64,000 nucleotides of DNA from Candidatus Hodarchaeota archaeon (GCA_029856365.1 JAHQWW010000006.1:1-64000); one strand, 5' to 3'. Positions 10,432-21,487 are shown, numbered from the stretch's first letter. The notes: generated by a model not told the origin, from the sequence alone. A program made the numbers and translations.

Positions 10432-10450
10432 TGGAGAAGAGAGGAAAATA

Positions 10451-10891
10451 ATGATGTCAGACAATTCCTTAGATGAGACTAAAATTATAGATGCAGAGAA
10501 TTCAATTCTGGGTCGTTTAGCAAGTATTATCGCAAAACGATTATTAAATGGAGAAAAGATCATTGTCCTTAATGCAGACAAAGCACTGATTTCAGGTAAA
10601 AAAGATTTCATTGCTGCGAAATACCTGCGAAGATGGCGAATTAAAACAAAGTCAAATCCTTTGAAAGGTCCTTTTTACCCTCGAGAAACTGATCAGATTT
10701 TGAAACGAACTGTCCGGGGCATGCTTCCATATCATAAGAGCAGAGGAAAGGAAGCTTATCATCGTTTGATAGTATACAATAACTTTCCTTACCAGTTTAG
10801 AGAAAAAGAAATCGAAATCATTCCAGAAACTCAGAGAATTAACCCGAAAGCGACTTACCTCTCCCTTGATGAATTAAAAACAAAGATCTGA
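10451..10891 (+). CDS. rpl13: Ribosomal protein uL13
   Basis: IIDAENSILGRLASIIAKRLLNGE, VRGMLPYHKSRG. Confidence 0.95.
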   Translation: MMSDNSLDETKIIDAENSILGRLASIIAKRLLNGEKIIVLNADKALISGKKDFIAAKYLRRWRIKTKSNPLKGPFYPRETDQILKRTVRGMLPYHKSRGKEAYHRLIVYNNFPYQFREKEIEIIPETQRINPKATYLSLDELKTKI

Positions 10892-10902
10892 AGGTACTAA
10901 TA

Positions 10903-11304
10903 ATGAAAAGCATATTACGAAGTGGAAAACGACGTACCGCAATTGCACGTGCCATAATTAAAGAAGGAAAAGGTAGAATATTAATCAATGGAAAGCCAAT
11001 AGAGATCATCGAACCAGAAATCGTACGGATGAAATTGATGGAACCTTTTTATTTTATCGATGAAAAAACCAAACAGCGTATAGATATCAAGGTAAAAGTC
11101 AAGGGTGGAGGGTATATGGGCCAAGCTGATGCGGCAAGAACTGCTATTGCACGAGCTCTTTTAGCTTGGATTGACTCTGAAGAATTACGGGTTAAATACA
11201 TTGAATATGATCGTCACATGATAGTAGGAGATCCACGTCGACGTGAGCCTAAACATTTTGGTGGACCAGGTGCACGAGCAAAATATACTAAGAGTTATCG
11301 ATAA
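10903..11304 (+). CDS. rps9: Ribosomal protein uS9
   Basis: SGKRRTAIARA, GGGYMGQADAARTAIARAL, C-terminal KYTKSYR. Confidence 0.97.
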   Translation: MKSILRSGKRRTAIARAIIKEGKGRILINGKPIEIIEPEIVRMKLMEPFYFIDEKTKQRIDIKVKVKGGGYMGQADAARTAIARALLAWIDSEELRVKYIEYDRHMIVGDPRRREPKHFGGPGARAKYTKSYR

Positions 11305-11364
11305 TCCACAAGATTTATTTAAGATAGATTGAGAAATATTCTTACCTTTTTTACTCTCCAAAAA

Positions 11365-11472
11365 GGGCCCATGGCTTAGCCTGGTTAAAGCGCTCGGCGT
11401 TCTGAAGAGTATTCATCAGAGCGGGCGATGCTGATAACCGAGAGATCCCCGGTTCAAATCCGGGTGGGCCCA
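11365..11472 (+). tRNA. tRNA-Ile(GAT) with ~33-nt intron at about position 31/32 or 32/33
   Basis: Acceptor GGGCCCA/TGGGCCC, anticodon stem CTCGG/CCGAG, loop CTGATAA after removing 11398-11430; T arm CCCGG-TTCAAAT-CCGGG. Confidence 0.9.
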
Positions 11473-11710
11473 CATTTACTGCTTTTATAATCCCCCTTCT
11501 ATTGTAAAGATGATGAATATACTTGAATAGCTGAAAGTCAAGCAGAATGCAACATTAAAAGATGTGCATAAGACTAAAAACTAATCACTTACACTAAAAC
11601 AGTATGATAGTTCAAAACTAATATAAAGTCAAAATATAACCGAGGGAACATATGTTTCAAGTTATAAGAAAAATACCTCCAGTGTAAATCGGTGTAAACC
11701 CATTTTTGAT

Positions 11711-13168
11711 TCATTTTTGTGCTAATGAAAGAGAAATCTGCTCAAAATCTTCATCGTTAGAAAGGAGTTTCGAAGAAGGGAGTTTCTTGTTAAAAATAGG
11801 AGTTCCTTGAACCTTGTCATTTAGTCTCAAGAGGATATAAATCAAATTGACAATCTCATGATAAGGGATTTCTAGGTGATTTGATTGAGATAGCTGAGTA
11901 AGAACACAAATAAGTTGTTGATAAGAAAGATGGTTCTTTAATTCAGTAAAAAGGTGAATTTTATCTTTTTCAGACCTCTGATTTAAAATAATTTCAAATA
12001 TCGAAGATAACTTATCATTTGTTAATAGTTTTTGACAAAAATTTACTCTTTTAAGACATTTCTTTTCTTTTTCTTTTGACAAGCTTTTGGTATCTTTTGG
12101 AATGTTACATAATTCGTAACAGATTTGATTCATTCCAAGGGAAAAACCGGTTTTTTCTACACCCAAAAGACTTTTTGGCTTCATTTCAGGAGATAACATA
12201 ATTGGGGTATAACTAACTTGCTTTTCTTCTACAACTGATGGTTTTGATTCTGTTAAGAAGAGAGATAACCCTTCTTTGAAATGGAGAAGGCCTCTTTGAA
12301 GAGTGATCTTGGGATTTTTCTTTATTTGATATTTCAATCTAATTCTTTCAAGTTCCTGAATGTCCCAAAAATAATCATCTTTTTTGTTTTGAGTGTTGAA
12401 GAGTATCTTATTTATATATTTAAAGAATGAAGTTTGGTTATAACTATGAAAGCAGTAGCATTGAACTCTATTCTTCTCATTATTATTTTCTTTAATACTT
12501 GTTTTTTCTGTAAAGTTATAAGCTAGAATCATTCTAGAGAAGAAGGGTAAGGATTTTATGTCGAAATTCACAGATTTAGGAAAAATGAACTTTGAATTCT
12601 CTTCTAAGATATATTTCTTTCGAATTTTTACCAGTTTGTTTTCCCTTAATAATTTATCAATATCATCATTTGAGATTAAGATTATATCAGGTAAAACTCC
12701 TTCTAGAATTGGTTTTGACTTCTTAATTCGTTCTTTCAGCTCTTTATAGGATTTTGAATAAAGAAAAATTCTAATACAAGCTTTTTCTGTATCTAATTCT
12801 AATGAAAATGTCTTTAAGTGTTTCAATTGTTTTAATTCACTTGTTTGGATTTTTCTAAGGGAGAACGTTTGGAATATGGCAAACCATATGTCATAATTTT
12901 GGATAAAAACTATTCCTTTTTGTATCACTGTAAATTTTAGCAGAGGATCATTTCGGTTTGATGATAAAACTATTTCATTTGCAAACATGTACAATAAAAT
13001 TACAATTGGTAAATATCGTACTAAATCATATGGAGATTGTATAATACTTCGTAAAATATCAGTATAATCGTTTAAAATAAGTGATCCTTCAATAATGATT
13101 AGAAAAACAAGTAAAATGAAGACTATTACAAAAATCTTTAATTTGTTTAACAAAATATTTTGATTCAT
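11711..13168 (-). CDS. Membrane-anchored protein of unknown function, Tad-like locus
   Basis: Two N-terminal TM helices then a large soluble region; same strand and adjacent to exoprotein and TadC-like genes. Confidence 0.6.
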   Translation of the reverse strand: MNQNILLNKLKIFVIVFILLVFLIIIEGSLILNDYTDILRSIIQSPYDLVRYLPIVILLYMFANEIVLSSNRNDPLLKFTVIQKGIVFIQNYDIWFAIFQTFSLRKIQTSELKQLKHLKTFSLELDTEKACIRIFLYSKSYKELKERIKKSKPILEGVLPDIILISNDDIDKLLRENKLVKIRKKYILEENSKFIFPKSVNFDIKSLPFFSRMILAYNFTEKTSIKENNNEKNRVQCYCFHSYNQTSFFKYINKILFNTQNKKDDYFWDIQELERIRLKYQIKKNPKITLQRGLLHFKEGLSLFLTESKPSVVEEKQVSYTPIMLSPEMKPKSLLGVEKTGFSLGMNQICYELCNIPKDTKSLSKEKEKKCLKRVNFCQKLLTNDKLSSIFEIILNQRSEKDKIHLFTELKNHLSYQQLICVLTQLSQSNHLEIPYHEIVNLIYILLRLNDKVQGTPIFNKKLPSSKLLSNDEDFEQISLSLAQK

Positions 13169-13178
13169 AATTTTCAGC

Positions 13179-16100
13179 TTAAAGAATTGATGTTTTTCTC
13201 TTTCTAATCATTCGAGCAATAAAAATACCGCTTATTATTACAAGAGACAATAGAATAGGAAAAAAAAATTCTGATGTAATCATGTTTGAAAGAGAAGAAG
13301 AACCTGAAATTATTCCTTTAATATCGATAATTTCAGATGATTTCTCATTTCCAGCCCAATCGAACACACTAACTGTAATAAAATAGGAGTCAATAGTTCT
13401 TACTGGAATTTCGAATACATAATGATTTAATGAAAAAGAAATAGAAGCTATACTCTGGTCTTCCAATGTTAAAGAGATATTTTTGATACCTGAAGCCATT
13501 TCAGGTTCAAACACAAAAGTGTGAATTCGAATAATATCAACCATAGACTGAACAGAATAATCTAATGTAGGTGCAAATGGGTCACTAATTGTGAAATTTT
13601 GCATCAAACTAGCTATTATTAGATCGTCAAAATAGTTCACCATCAATTGAATAGAAATCGAAGTATTCCATCTTTGGGGAGATAAAAAGGCAGTTATTAA
13701 ACTTGATGCATTTGAAAAAGTTTTTAAGGAAGTGTTATAACATTCCCAAGATCTTAAATCGTTTATGGTGCATAAAACTAAATAAGAATAGTTGATTGGT
13801 GTATTGATTTCCCAACTACCACTTATACTTTCATTATAAACATAAAATGACTGAAAAGGTTTTTTAATTTTTATTTCCAATTCTTGAAGATATCCTTCTA
13901 AAAAATAACACATTTCGAGCCCGCTTATTGTATTAAGCTGAAATAACGAAACAGTTGAGCCCGCAATGGTCATTTTAAATAGATGAGTAATATCACGATT
14001 CAAAGAATCTAGGAGGGTAATGTTGGCGAAAGGAAATCCTAAGAATTTAAGATCAATTTCTATTGAATAATTATTAATAGTTATTTTTGAATAAGATTCT
14101 AGTCTAATCCTAAATTTTCTCGATATCACTTCCTTTATCACTAGTATAGTTGGGCATGGTAATTCCAATACTAATATGTCATTCAATCTAGATTGATTTG
14201 CTTCTAGTGTCCAGATTAGCATGTGATTATCAATATTGGTACCAACAACATAATTATCTCTTAAAATGTATGCAGCCAATATTAAATCACTAAATGATTC
14301 GATGGGAACAAACCAATTAGAATTGTTGTTTAAGTATTCAACGTGATAATAGATAAAAAAAGTTTCATTTACTCTAATAGGTGATCTCATAATTTCACGA
14401 ATGTAAGCTCGTTCCCCACCACCTAGAGCTGTCTCATTCGAGATATAGAATAATAATGTCTGAAGTTTAAAAACTTCACCCTCTAGCATTCCATCAACAG
14501 CGACTTGAAGAAATTCCATGGGTATTGTATACTCAAAATCGAAATTAATGTCAGCAAATCCTTTTAAATTTGTTTGGAAGTTCGAAATTACTGTATCATT
14601 GATCCAAATCCTAATATTAAGTCCAGAAAGGGTTTGGAAGTATTCTTCCCCTTGAAAATGGATATATGAATAGAGTCGGAAGCTTATACTCTCATTTTTT
14701 AATAATGTTGTTTGTAAATTTTCAAAACTCCAAAAAATCGAAGCTGGTTTAACAGTTATACTTATTACATCCTTTGCAAAGAATAAATTGCCATCAGACG
14801 CAATAACATCTAAAGTATAATCTCCAGGATCCCAAATAATATGAGAAACATTTAGAATGAAATCATTGTGAGACGTTTGGGAGAAAAAAAGACATTCATA
14901 TCCTTTTATTAAGAAAACCAATGTTAAATTAGTAAAGTATTTGTTTCCATCTTTTAAAAGGCTTAAGTTTATTAATAATGGTTCAAATCGATAAATATTA
15001 ACATTCTGGGACGATTTAAACAGAATAATTGAGTTTGAACAAACTTCCTCATGAACATAAACTAATTTTTCATATATACCATACTCCCACGAGTTTGACC
15101 AGTTGAGAGTTAATTGCAAGATTCCTATGGGAAATTGTTCAGTTATTTTTATTGATGGGAAAACAAAAGTAGAGTTGATCATAGGAAGGGTAGTTTGGTG
15201 AAAAAGGAAAGATTCATTGTAGTAGTATAAGTTTATATTACTTAATAAGGGATAACGTAAATCACCTCGAACTTGGATAACATCATTTCTGCTAACATCA
15301 GTGGGAACTACAATGTTTGTGAAATAATTTGGTGACCATGCTTCAAGAACCCCCCAATTAATTCCATAGACGTCTGCACGATAAAGATATCCTAAAATAA
15401 ATTCATTCAGTATTTGAGTTTTATTAGTAAATTCAAACTTGATACTTTGATTAATAATATTAATATTGATCCAGTCTGAGGGAAGAATAATGCCAATAAT
15501 ACTAGAAGATGCAGCCTCAAGAATATTAGGTATGTTCACGTACAAATTTATTCTTATTTTGGTCTCATTCCAATCTTTAGCGAAATAAAAACACTCTAGG
15601 CTCTTTGTCCTGGTAATATTTACCTCTAGATATGTTTGTGAATTGTTTTTCCAAGATGAACTTTCATATGCAGTAAGAGTAAAGTTTCCTAGTGTTGAAT
15701 CAAAAGATAATGAACCATTACTAGTAAAAATCGATGTTTCTCCTATTGAATAGTTAATTGGAGGACAGGGAAGTAATGATGTCAAATATTCTAAATTATT
15801 TATGTCTAGAGTTAATTTGTATTCTGGAATAAATGTAATCATATAACAAAAGAGAGTTTCAAGACTTGAAAATTTACTATACTCTTCTGAAAAAAAGTAT
15901 GTTGAAATTAATTTTGTAATATTGTATGAAATGTGTCTCCAACCAAAAGGTGCTGTTTCATTACATAAAATATAGAGAAAGTCGGATCCATTGGGTCGTG
16001 TGACATTTTCTTCAAGAATTTCTCCAAGGTTCCCACCAAAATCTGACAAAATGAATGTTATTGAACCATTATTATACCTGAATTCTAAACCTAAAGTATG

Positions 16101-16727
16101 TGGTGAATTTATTAGTGCAGGTGTTAAAAAGGGGATTCTGAAATCAAAAGAAATAATAGTGGGATAATTAAATACATCTGGATTTGATGATACAAGAAAT
16201 TCTGTATTAGTTATTCCTGAAGCAGGGGTTTCAACATTTTCAGAAAAATTTAAGCGAAAGACGTTAGTATTTTCCGAAAGAATTGTAGATACGTTAACAT
16301 CTCCATAATCAGGTTCGATATCATTTTGCCATTTATTACCGCTACTATTCCCAGTGGAAAAAATCTGAAATGAGGAATTTATTACTTCTGACTTAATGGA
16401 AACATTTGTGTATGAATTTGAGACCAAGTTTTTCATTTGGTGCTTTTTTAAATTGAACTGAGTACCCTGTTCTACATAATATTGTATTTGCTCCTCATTA
16501 GTTATTAATTTGTTAATTTCAAAATTTGATGCATTTTCCTGATTTTTTTGAGGATATGATTCCTTTTCTGAAGGTATACTTTGATTTGAGGAGGGTAAAC
16601 AGGGAGAAAATAGGTAAGTACCAGCATCGAGGGAGTTCAGCATGAAAGAAATGAGAATTAAATTAAAAAGAAAGAGTAATTCTGATTTTCGAAACCATTC
16701 TGCTTTAGGAATTTTCCACATCTTCAT
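13179..16727 (-). CDS. Large surface protein (1182 aa), N-terminal signal/TM, beta-rich ectodomain, C-terminal TM
   Basis: Hydrophobic N-terminus, many N-x-S/T sequons, C-terminal FFFPILLSLVIISGIFIARMIRKRK. Confidence 0.75.
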   Translation of the reverse strand: MKMWKIPKAEWFRKSELLFLFNLILISFMLNSLDAGTYLFSPCLPSSNQSIPSEKESYPQKNQENASNFEINKLITNEEQIQYYVEQGTQFNLKKHQMKNLVSNSYTNVSIKSEVINSSFQIFSTGNSSGNKWQNDIEPDYGDVNVSTILSENTNVFRLNFSENVETPASGITNTEFLVSSNPDVFNYPTIISFDFRIPFLTPALINSPHTLGLEFRYNNGSITFILSDFGGNLGEILEENVTRPNGSDFLYILCNETAPFGWRHISYNITKLISTYFFSEEYSKFSSLETLFCYMITFIPEYKLTLDINNLEYLTSLLPCPPINYSIGETSIFTSNGSLSFDSTLGNFTLTAYESSSWKNNSQTYLEVNITRTKSLECFYFAKDWNETKIRINLYVNIPNILEAASSSIIGIILPSDWININIINQSIKFEFTNKTQILNEFILGYLYRADVYGINWGVLEAWSPNYFTNIVVPTDVSRNDVIQVRGDLRYPLLSNINLYYYNESFLFHQTTLPMINSTFVFPSIKITEQFPIGILQLTLNWSNSWEYGIYEKLVYVHEEVCSNSIILFKSSQNVNIYRFEPLLINLSLLKDGNKYFTNLTLVFLIKGYECLFFSQTSHNDFILNVSHIIWDPGDYTLDVIASDGNLFFAKDVISITVKPASIFWSFENLQTTLLKNESISFRLYSYIHFQGEEYFQTLSGLNIRIWINDTVISNFQTNLKGFADINFDFEYTIPMEFLQVAVDGMLEGEVFKLQTLLFYISNETALGGGERAYIREIMRSPIRVNETFFIYYHVEYLNNNSNWFVPIESFSDLILAAYILRDNYVVGTNIDNHMLIWTLEANQSRLNDILVLELPCPTILVIKEVISRKFRIRLESYSKITINNYSIEIDLKFLGFPFANITLLDSLNRDITHLFKMTIAGSTVSLFQLNTISGLEMCYFLEGYLQELEIKIKKPFQSFYVYNESISGSWEINTPINYSYLVLCTINDLRSWECYNTSLKTFSNASSLITAFLSPQRWNTSISIQLMVNYFDDLIIASLMQNFTISDPFAPTLDYSVQSMVDIIRIHTFVFEPEMASGIKNISLTLEDQSIASISFSLNHYVFEIPVRTIDSYFITVSVFDWAGNEKSSEIIDIKGIISGSSSLSNMITSEFFFPILLSLVIISGIFIARMIRKRKTSIL

Positions 16728-16981
16728 TTCATCCCTTATTTAAAATAGTCTCTTAGCTGAACCTCCACCTTCATATTTAGAGGATCTTAAAAAACTCCCA
16801 AGAATATTGACTTCAAAAAAGTATAATAATAATTAGTACAATCCTCGTGGACTACTACCAGCTTCTCAACTTAGTACTCGTGAAATATCCCGAACTAATT
16901 GGTAGTATTCTTTATTTCCTTGTAAGGCTTTTAACAACTCATTTTACTTATAATATCCATGAGAACATCTTTTATCGCCAT

Positions 16982-18520
16982 TCATCCCGCCCCTAAAGGA
17001 ATGGAACCTCTGGATAACTCTGTTAAAGCGTTTTTAACAATCATATATACAATAAGAAATAAAATAAACTTTGATAATCTGAATATTTCTTTCCATAGGA
17101 TTACAATATTTTTGTTGAATCTTCTGATATTAACTCTATTGAAGGGTAAAATACTAATTATAAAAGCTATTACCAAATAAATCAATTCATAGACAGAGTT
17201 ATTCAACGCTACGGACGATTCAGTGAATGAATGACTTACCATATTTGAAACAAAAAGAAAAAAAGGGCCTGCTCCTGCAATAAAAGCTAAAGAGATTATT
17301 GCAAGCACTTGAACAATGTCACTGTGTAATTTTGCCGCCCTGAGTCGTGCAACACCCTTGTTTAGTAAATCATTAGTTTTATTTAATTCTTCAGTAATTG
17401 TCATCAATTTTTGACCAGCAATGTGAGTATCTATCATAGAAAATTTTTTTGTTAACAAGATAAGGTGTAAGATTCTTTCTGAGAAAAATTCTGTTAAGAA
17501 ATCTGTATTTAATTCGTTTTCTAAAGATATCCCTAGCCTAAATTGCACATAATTTTCTGATTTCTGTATAAAATAGTCTGTTGTAGTGTTGAAAATAATA
17601 TTTAGAGCTTTATTTAAGCTTTTGTTGAATGAATTCCCCCTTGACAGGTTCTCTGACAAAATGACTAAAAATTCTAATGATTTTTCATCATAAGATAAAG
17701 AAAATTTATCATTTTGATAAAATACTGTTAAATTTCTTTCTGGGTATATAAAAAATGATCCAATCACCATACTGATAATGATTAAAAGACCGAAAAACAC
17801 ACTCATATTCCCAGAGATCAATAAAAAACATAATATCACTGGAGGACTTAGAAATATCACTCCAGCAGATAAGGAAGCCCAGGAGTCGATTTTATCTGTT
17901 TCTTCTGATATCTTCTCTGAGATTCTGTTAAGAATCTTATTCTTTGAAAGAAGAGTAATATTCTTTCCATTTTCCCAAATTTCCAAAATATAAAGGAAAA
18001 TAGTCTGAATGTTCCCATGAAGATACTTCTTTATTTGAGTTTTTAACGTAAGATCAAGAGGGTTCCCGAAATGTGTCGAAACCATCGCTCTCTCAAAAAT
18101 TTTGGAAAAAACAGGATAATTACTCAAAATAATGAATTTTGTTGATTCTTTCAGGGAATGGGATGAATCTAATATTACTAGTAGCTCATTAACAACAAAA
18201 TAACCTATCGTTTCAATGAACATACAATATTCTTTGAATTTAAGAAAAATCGTATAGTGAAATAATCTTAAAAAGGCTACAATCAATACTAATTCGATTA
18301 TAATCCCTTCAAGTGAAATATTCTTCAATATAAATATTTGAATTCCAATAAAAAAAAGAGATAAAGTGAAAAAAGAGAAGGAAATCCAGAAGACATGTTT
18401 TTCACTGACTTTATACTTTGAATTAAAATATCCCCTGAAATTATAAAGATTGAAAAAATCGAAGTTACCAAATAGCATAGAATTGAAATATTTCAATATG
18501 AAACTAATGTCACGTGGCAT
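16982..18520 (-). CDS. TadC/GspF-like pilus or secretion membrane platform protein
   Basis: 512 aa, several TM helices, two GspF-like helical regions; opposite a VirB11-type ATPase gene. Confidence 0.65.
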   Translation of the reverse strand: MPRDISFILKYFNSMLFGNFDFFNLYNFRGYFNSKYKVSEKHVFWISFSFFTLSLFFIGIQIFILKNISLEGIIIELVLIVAFLRLFHYTIFLKFKEYCMFIETIGYFVVNELLVILDSSHSLKESTKFIILSNYPVFSKIFERAMVSTHFGNPLDLTLKTQIKKYLHGNIQTIFLYILEIWENGKNITLLSKNKILNRISEKISEETDKIDSWASLSAGVIFLSPPVILCFLLISGNMSVFFGLLIIISMVIGSFFIYPERNLTVFYQNDKFSLSYDEKSLEFLVILSENLSRGNSFNKSLNKALNIIFNTTTDYFIQKSENYVQFRLGISLENELNTDFLTEFFSERILHLILLTKKFSMIDTHIAGQKLMTITEELNKTNDLLNKGVARLRAAKLHSDIVQVLAIISLAFIAGAGPFFLFVSNMVSHSFTESSVALNNSVYELIYLVIAFIISILPFNRVNIRRFNKNIVILWKEIFRLSKFILFLIVYMIVKNALTELSRGSIPLGAG

Positions 18521-18811
18521 ATAATTCTACACCAATATTTTAGTAAATTCTTCAATTTTTAATTAAATGAAGATCTTATACACAAATGAATTTTCTTGGA
18601 TTAAATCATCATAATATTTCACCTTCCTTTATTTATACCCGAGAATCCTGAAAGAAAAAAGATAATTTTAGTTGAATTGTGTCTTAACGGTCGTGATATA
18701 CTTTATGTACATTGTTTAGTGGATCAATCTTTATTTCTCTTTTTTTTTTCACAAATTTAATTTCACTTGCAATAAACTTGGGTTATTTTAATTTCATTTA
18801 CAAAATTAATT

Positions 18812-19135
18812 TTGGTAATAGAATTGACAGTCCTTCAAACACAAAAAACTATCATTGAGACTACTTGTCCAATTTGTGGAAAGCATGAATCAATTCTAAT
18901 AACTGAATCTGAATTATATATTGCACAAGAACAACATTCTCTCATTACTAAAGCATTGTCTCACTCAAAAGAAGGCCACATTCTTACTCTATATATTGAT
19001 GGGCACGGAATTGTTCGACGAAAATATTGTTTTGATATTGCAGAACAAAAAGCCAATTCCTTTAAAGGTTCTCACCCTAAAAATTTGAGCATAATTTTTG
19101 ATCAAATGATTCAGGAGTCAAAGAAACAACAATAA
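18812..19135 (+). CDS. Small CxxC protein, unknown
   Basis: CPICGK motif; same strand just upstream of the secretion ATPase. Confidence 0.55.
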   Translation: MVIELTVLQTQKTIIETTCPICGKHESILITESELYIAQEQHSLITKALSHSKEGHILTLYIDGHGIVRRKYCFDIAEQKANSFKGSHPKNLSIIFDQMIQESKKQQ

Positions 19136-19168
19136 AGATCAAGACTTATCTTATATTGGAGCGAAAAT

Positions 19169-20575
19169 ATGAATCAATCCTTAATTATTGACTCAGGTTT
19201 AAATCGAAAAGATGGAATTGTAATAGAATCCTATTCTTTTCATTGTTATAGAGTTTCGATAATTAAAATGCTTGAAAAAGAAGAACTCGAGTATCAGGTA
19301 CGATATAATCCTCTAACTTATAATCATTTGAAAGATTTTAGTCGTTATGAAAAGGAAGTCTATATTTTCCTTAAAGAATTTATATTACAACAAAACGATT
19401 TCTGTACTTTTAATCAGCTTTACACTTACTTGTCAGAAACTATTGGTAAAGAACTAAAGCTCCCTAAACAGCTTTTAATCCCCGTATTACTCCGTAAACT
19501 TAATCTTGAAAAGATTGGACCACTTTTAATTGAAGATCAGGTTGATGAAATATACTTAGATTCGAGTAAGAAGAATCTCTACATAGATCATTCCCGACAT
19601 GGGAGGTGTACTACCTCAATACGGCTTTCAAAGAAAGAAATTGAAGCTTTTGTCCATCGAGTAGCATTAGAAAACGATTTTTCCCTTAATCAAAGCAATC
19701 CAACTATGAAAGCAGATTTCGTATCTAATTTATTTCACACCCGAGTCACAGTGGATATTCCTCCTCTTATTATCGAAGATATTCACATTGATGTCAGGAA
19801 ATTTCATTCAAAAATATTACGAATTTCAGATCTGATTAGGAATGGAAGTCTTACACTAAACCAAGCAATTTTCTTGGTATTTCTAATTCAGAATCAAGTA
19901 TCAATATCAATAATTGGGCCTCCAAATTCAGGCAAAACAACGTTACAAAATGCCTTGATTGAATATATTCCCTCTCATCTTCGACTTTTATCAGTTGAAG
20001 ATGTTCTAGAAACTTCTGAAATAAGATATGGGAATATTGTTAGATTCCGTTTAGGCTATGATCCCCATGAAAGCATGATTTTTTCAAAATCACTTGAGAT
20101 CCAAAAAATTTTACACAGAAGTCCAGACTTTATCAATTTAGGTGAACTATCAACAAAAAATCATTTTACTGCTTTCCTAAATGTTTTGTCTGTTGGAATT
20201 CCATCAATTCAAACAATACATGGAAGAAATCCAGAATTTCTATTTGTACGTTTGAATGATATATATGATATACCTCTAGAACTCTTAAAAACTTCATTTC
20301 CTCATATCTTCATCGAATTAAATGTTTCTTGGGTTAAAAATAAGAAAAAACGTACCATTATGCGAATTGCAGAATTGACAAACGAAGGCATTATTAAAAA
20401 TTTGACTAATAAATCAATCGAATCGTTTCTCTCTCATCCTAATACCAAATCAGGTATTTTTACTCATGATTTCCTGATTAAACACAGTCAAAATAATCTC
20501 AAAGATTTTGCAGCAAATCTTGAGAAAATTGCCTTATTCTTGGGTAGAAACTCGTTTCAAGCCAATTTAGCTTGA
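19169..20575 (+). CDS. Type II/IV secretion system ATPase (TadA/VirB11/PilB-like)
   Basis: Walker A GPPNSGKTT, VEDVLE, SPDFINLGELSTKN, SIQTIHG. Confidence 0.9.
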   Translation: MNQSLIIDSGLNRKDGIVIESYSFHCYRVSIIKMLEKEELEYQVRYNPLTYNHLKDFSRYEKEVYIFLKEFILQQNDFCTFNQLYTYLSETIGKELKLPKQLLIPVLLRKLNLEKIGPLLIEDQVDEIYLDSSKKNLYIDHSRHGRCTTSIRLSKKEIEAFVHRVALENDFSLNQSNPTMKADFVSNLFHTRVTVDIPPLIIEDIHIDVRKFHSKILRISDLIRNGSLTLNQAIFLVFLIQNQVSISIIGPPNSGKTTLQNALIEYIPSHLRLLSVEDVLETSEIRYGNIVRFRLGYDPHESMIFSKSLEIQKILHRSPDFINLGELSTKNHFTAFLNVLSVGIPSIQTIHGRNPEFLFVRLNDIYDIPLELLKTSFPHIFIELNVSWVKNKKKRTIMRIAELTNEGIIKNLTNKSIESFLSHPNTKSGIFTHDFLIKHSQNNLKDFAANLEKIALFLGRNSFQANLA

Positions 20576-20733
20576 TTAATGTTGGAATCTACACAAAATT
20601 CGGAAGAAAATGTGTTTCATGTTGTAAATCTAGCCTTTACTTCGAAGTAGAATATATAAGTACAAAATTAAGAGGAAAACTAAATTGGGAGAAAAAAACT
20701 TCGGTCCTTATATGTCTTAATTAATCTAAGGTA

Positions 20734-21294
20734 TTGGACATTAAATTTCATGCAGAATTAGGGATTATTTTGATTCGGTTCCATCAAGCTTCAATAACAG
20801 GTGTAGAAATCGCTTTTTTCTCCCCAGAAATTACGGAATATCTACAGGAGTTTTCAAAACAGCTACTGAAATTATTGTCGTCTCTATTCCCAATATTACT
20901 TAGTATTACTATTGTAACTGTAAATCTTTCGCTGATTTCAGGAGCAATCGTCTACCTCTTAGATTATAATGAAGATAATGGAAAAATAATGATTCTAAGA
21001 TCATTTATAATTCTAATACTCTTAATATCCATTTTTAATCCGAAATTCCCCAATTCAACAGTGGTTATGGAGCCGTTCGAGGGATTTCTGCCGTTAACAT
21101 CATTTATAACTTCATATTTATTATTTATTTTTGCAGCATTATCTCTTATAGTCTTCCTTGGAAATTTGGGGCTGTACCTCATTGCATCGGATTCAAAACG
21201 GGTTAAGAATTTAAAAAAGAGCGTATTCTGCCTTATATGTATTATTTTACCATTAGGTTTTCAATTTCCGAATATGCCTTTGTGGAGGACGTGA
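20734..21294 (+). CDS. Polytopic membrane protein, unknown, Tad-like locus
   Basis: 186 aa with several TM segments, downstream of the ATPase; TTG start. Confidence 0.5.
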   Translation: MDIKFHAELGIILIRFHQASITGVEIAFFSPEITEYLQEFSKQLLKLLSSLFPILLSITIVTVNLSLISGAIVYLLDYNEDNGKIMILRSFIILILLISIFNPKFPNSTVVMEPFEGFLPLTSFITSYLLFIFAALSLIVFLGNLGLYLIASDSKRVKNLKKSVFCLICIILPLGFQFPNMPLWRT

Positions 21295-21298
21295 GTTT

Positions 21299-21487
21299 AT
21301 GTTGAACGAAATTATAGTAAGTGTTGTATCGGCCTGCTTGGATATATTTCTATCTGTACAATTTGGGGCTTTTTTAATAGCTTTAGGGTCTACAATCTAT
21401 GCTCCCACTGGTAATCGGATTGGAAAGTACTGTTTATTGTTTGGTTTTATCATTTTCACTCTCAATAATCTAATTATTGACATTTAA
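21299..21487 (+). CDS. Small membrane protein, unknown
   Basis: 62 aa, two hydrophobic helices, 4 nt after the preceding gene. Confidence 0.45.
   Translation: MLNEIIVSVVSACLDIFLSVQFGAFLIALGSTIYAPTGNRIGKYCLLFGFIIFTLNNLIIDI

Noticed and set aside
11711-13168. Possible VirB4/TraG N-terminal-like domain in the 485-aa protein
   Set aside because: Only a vague beta-alpha pattern; no ATPase motifs and no confident similarity.
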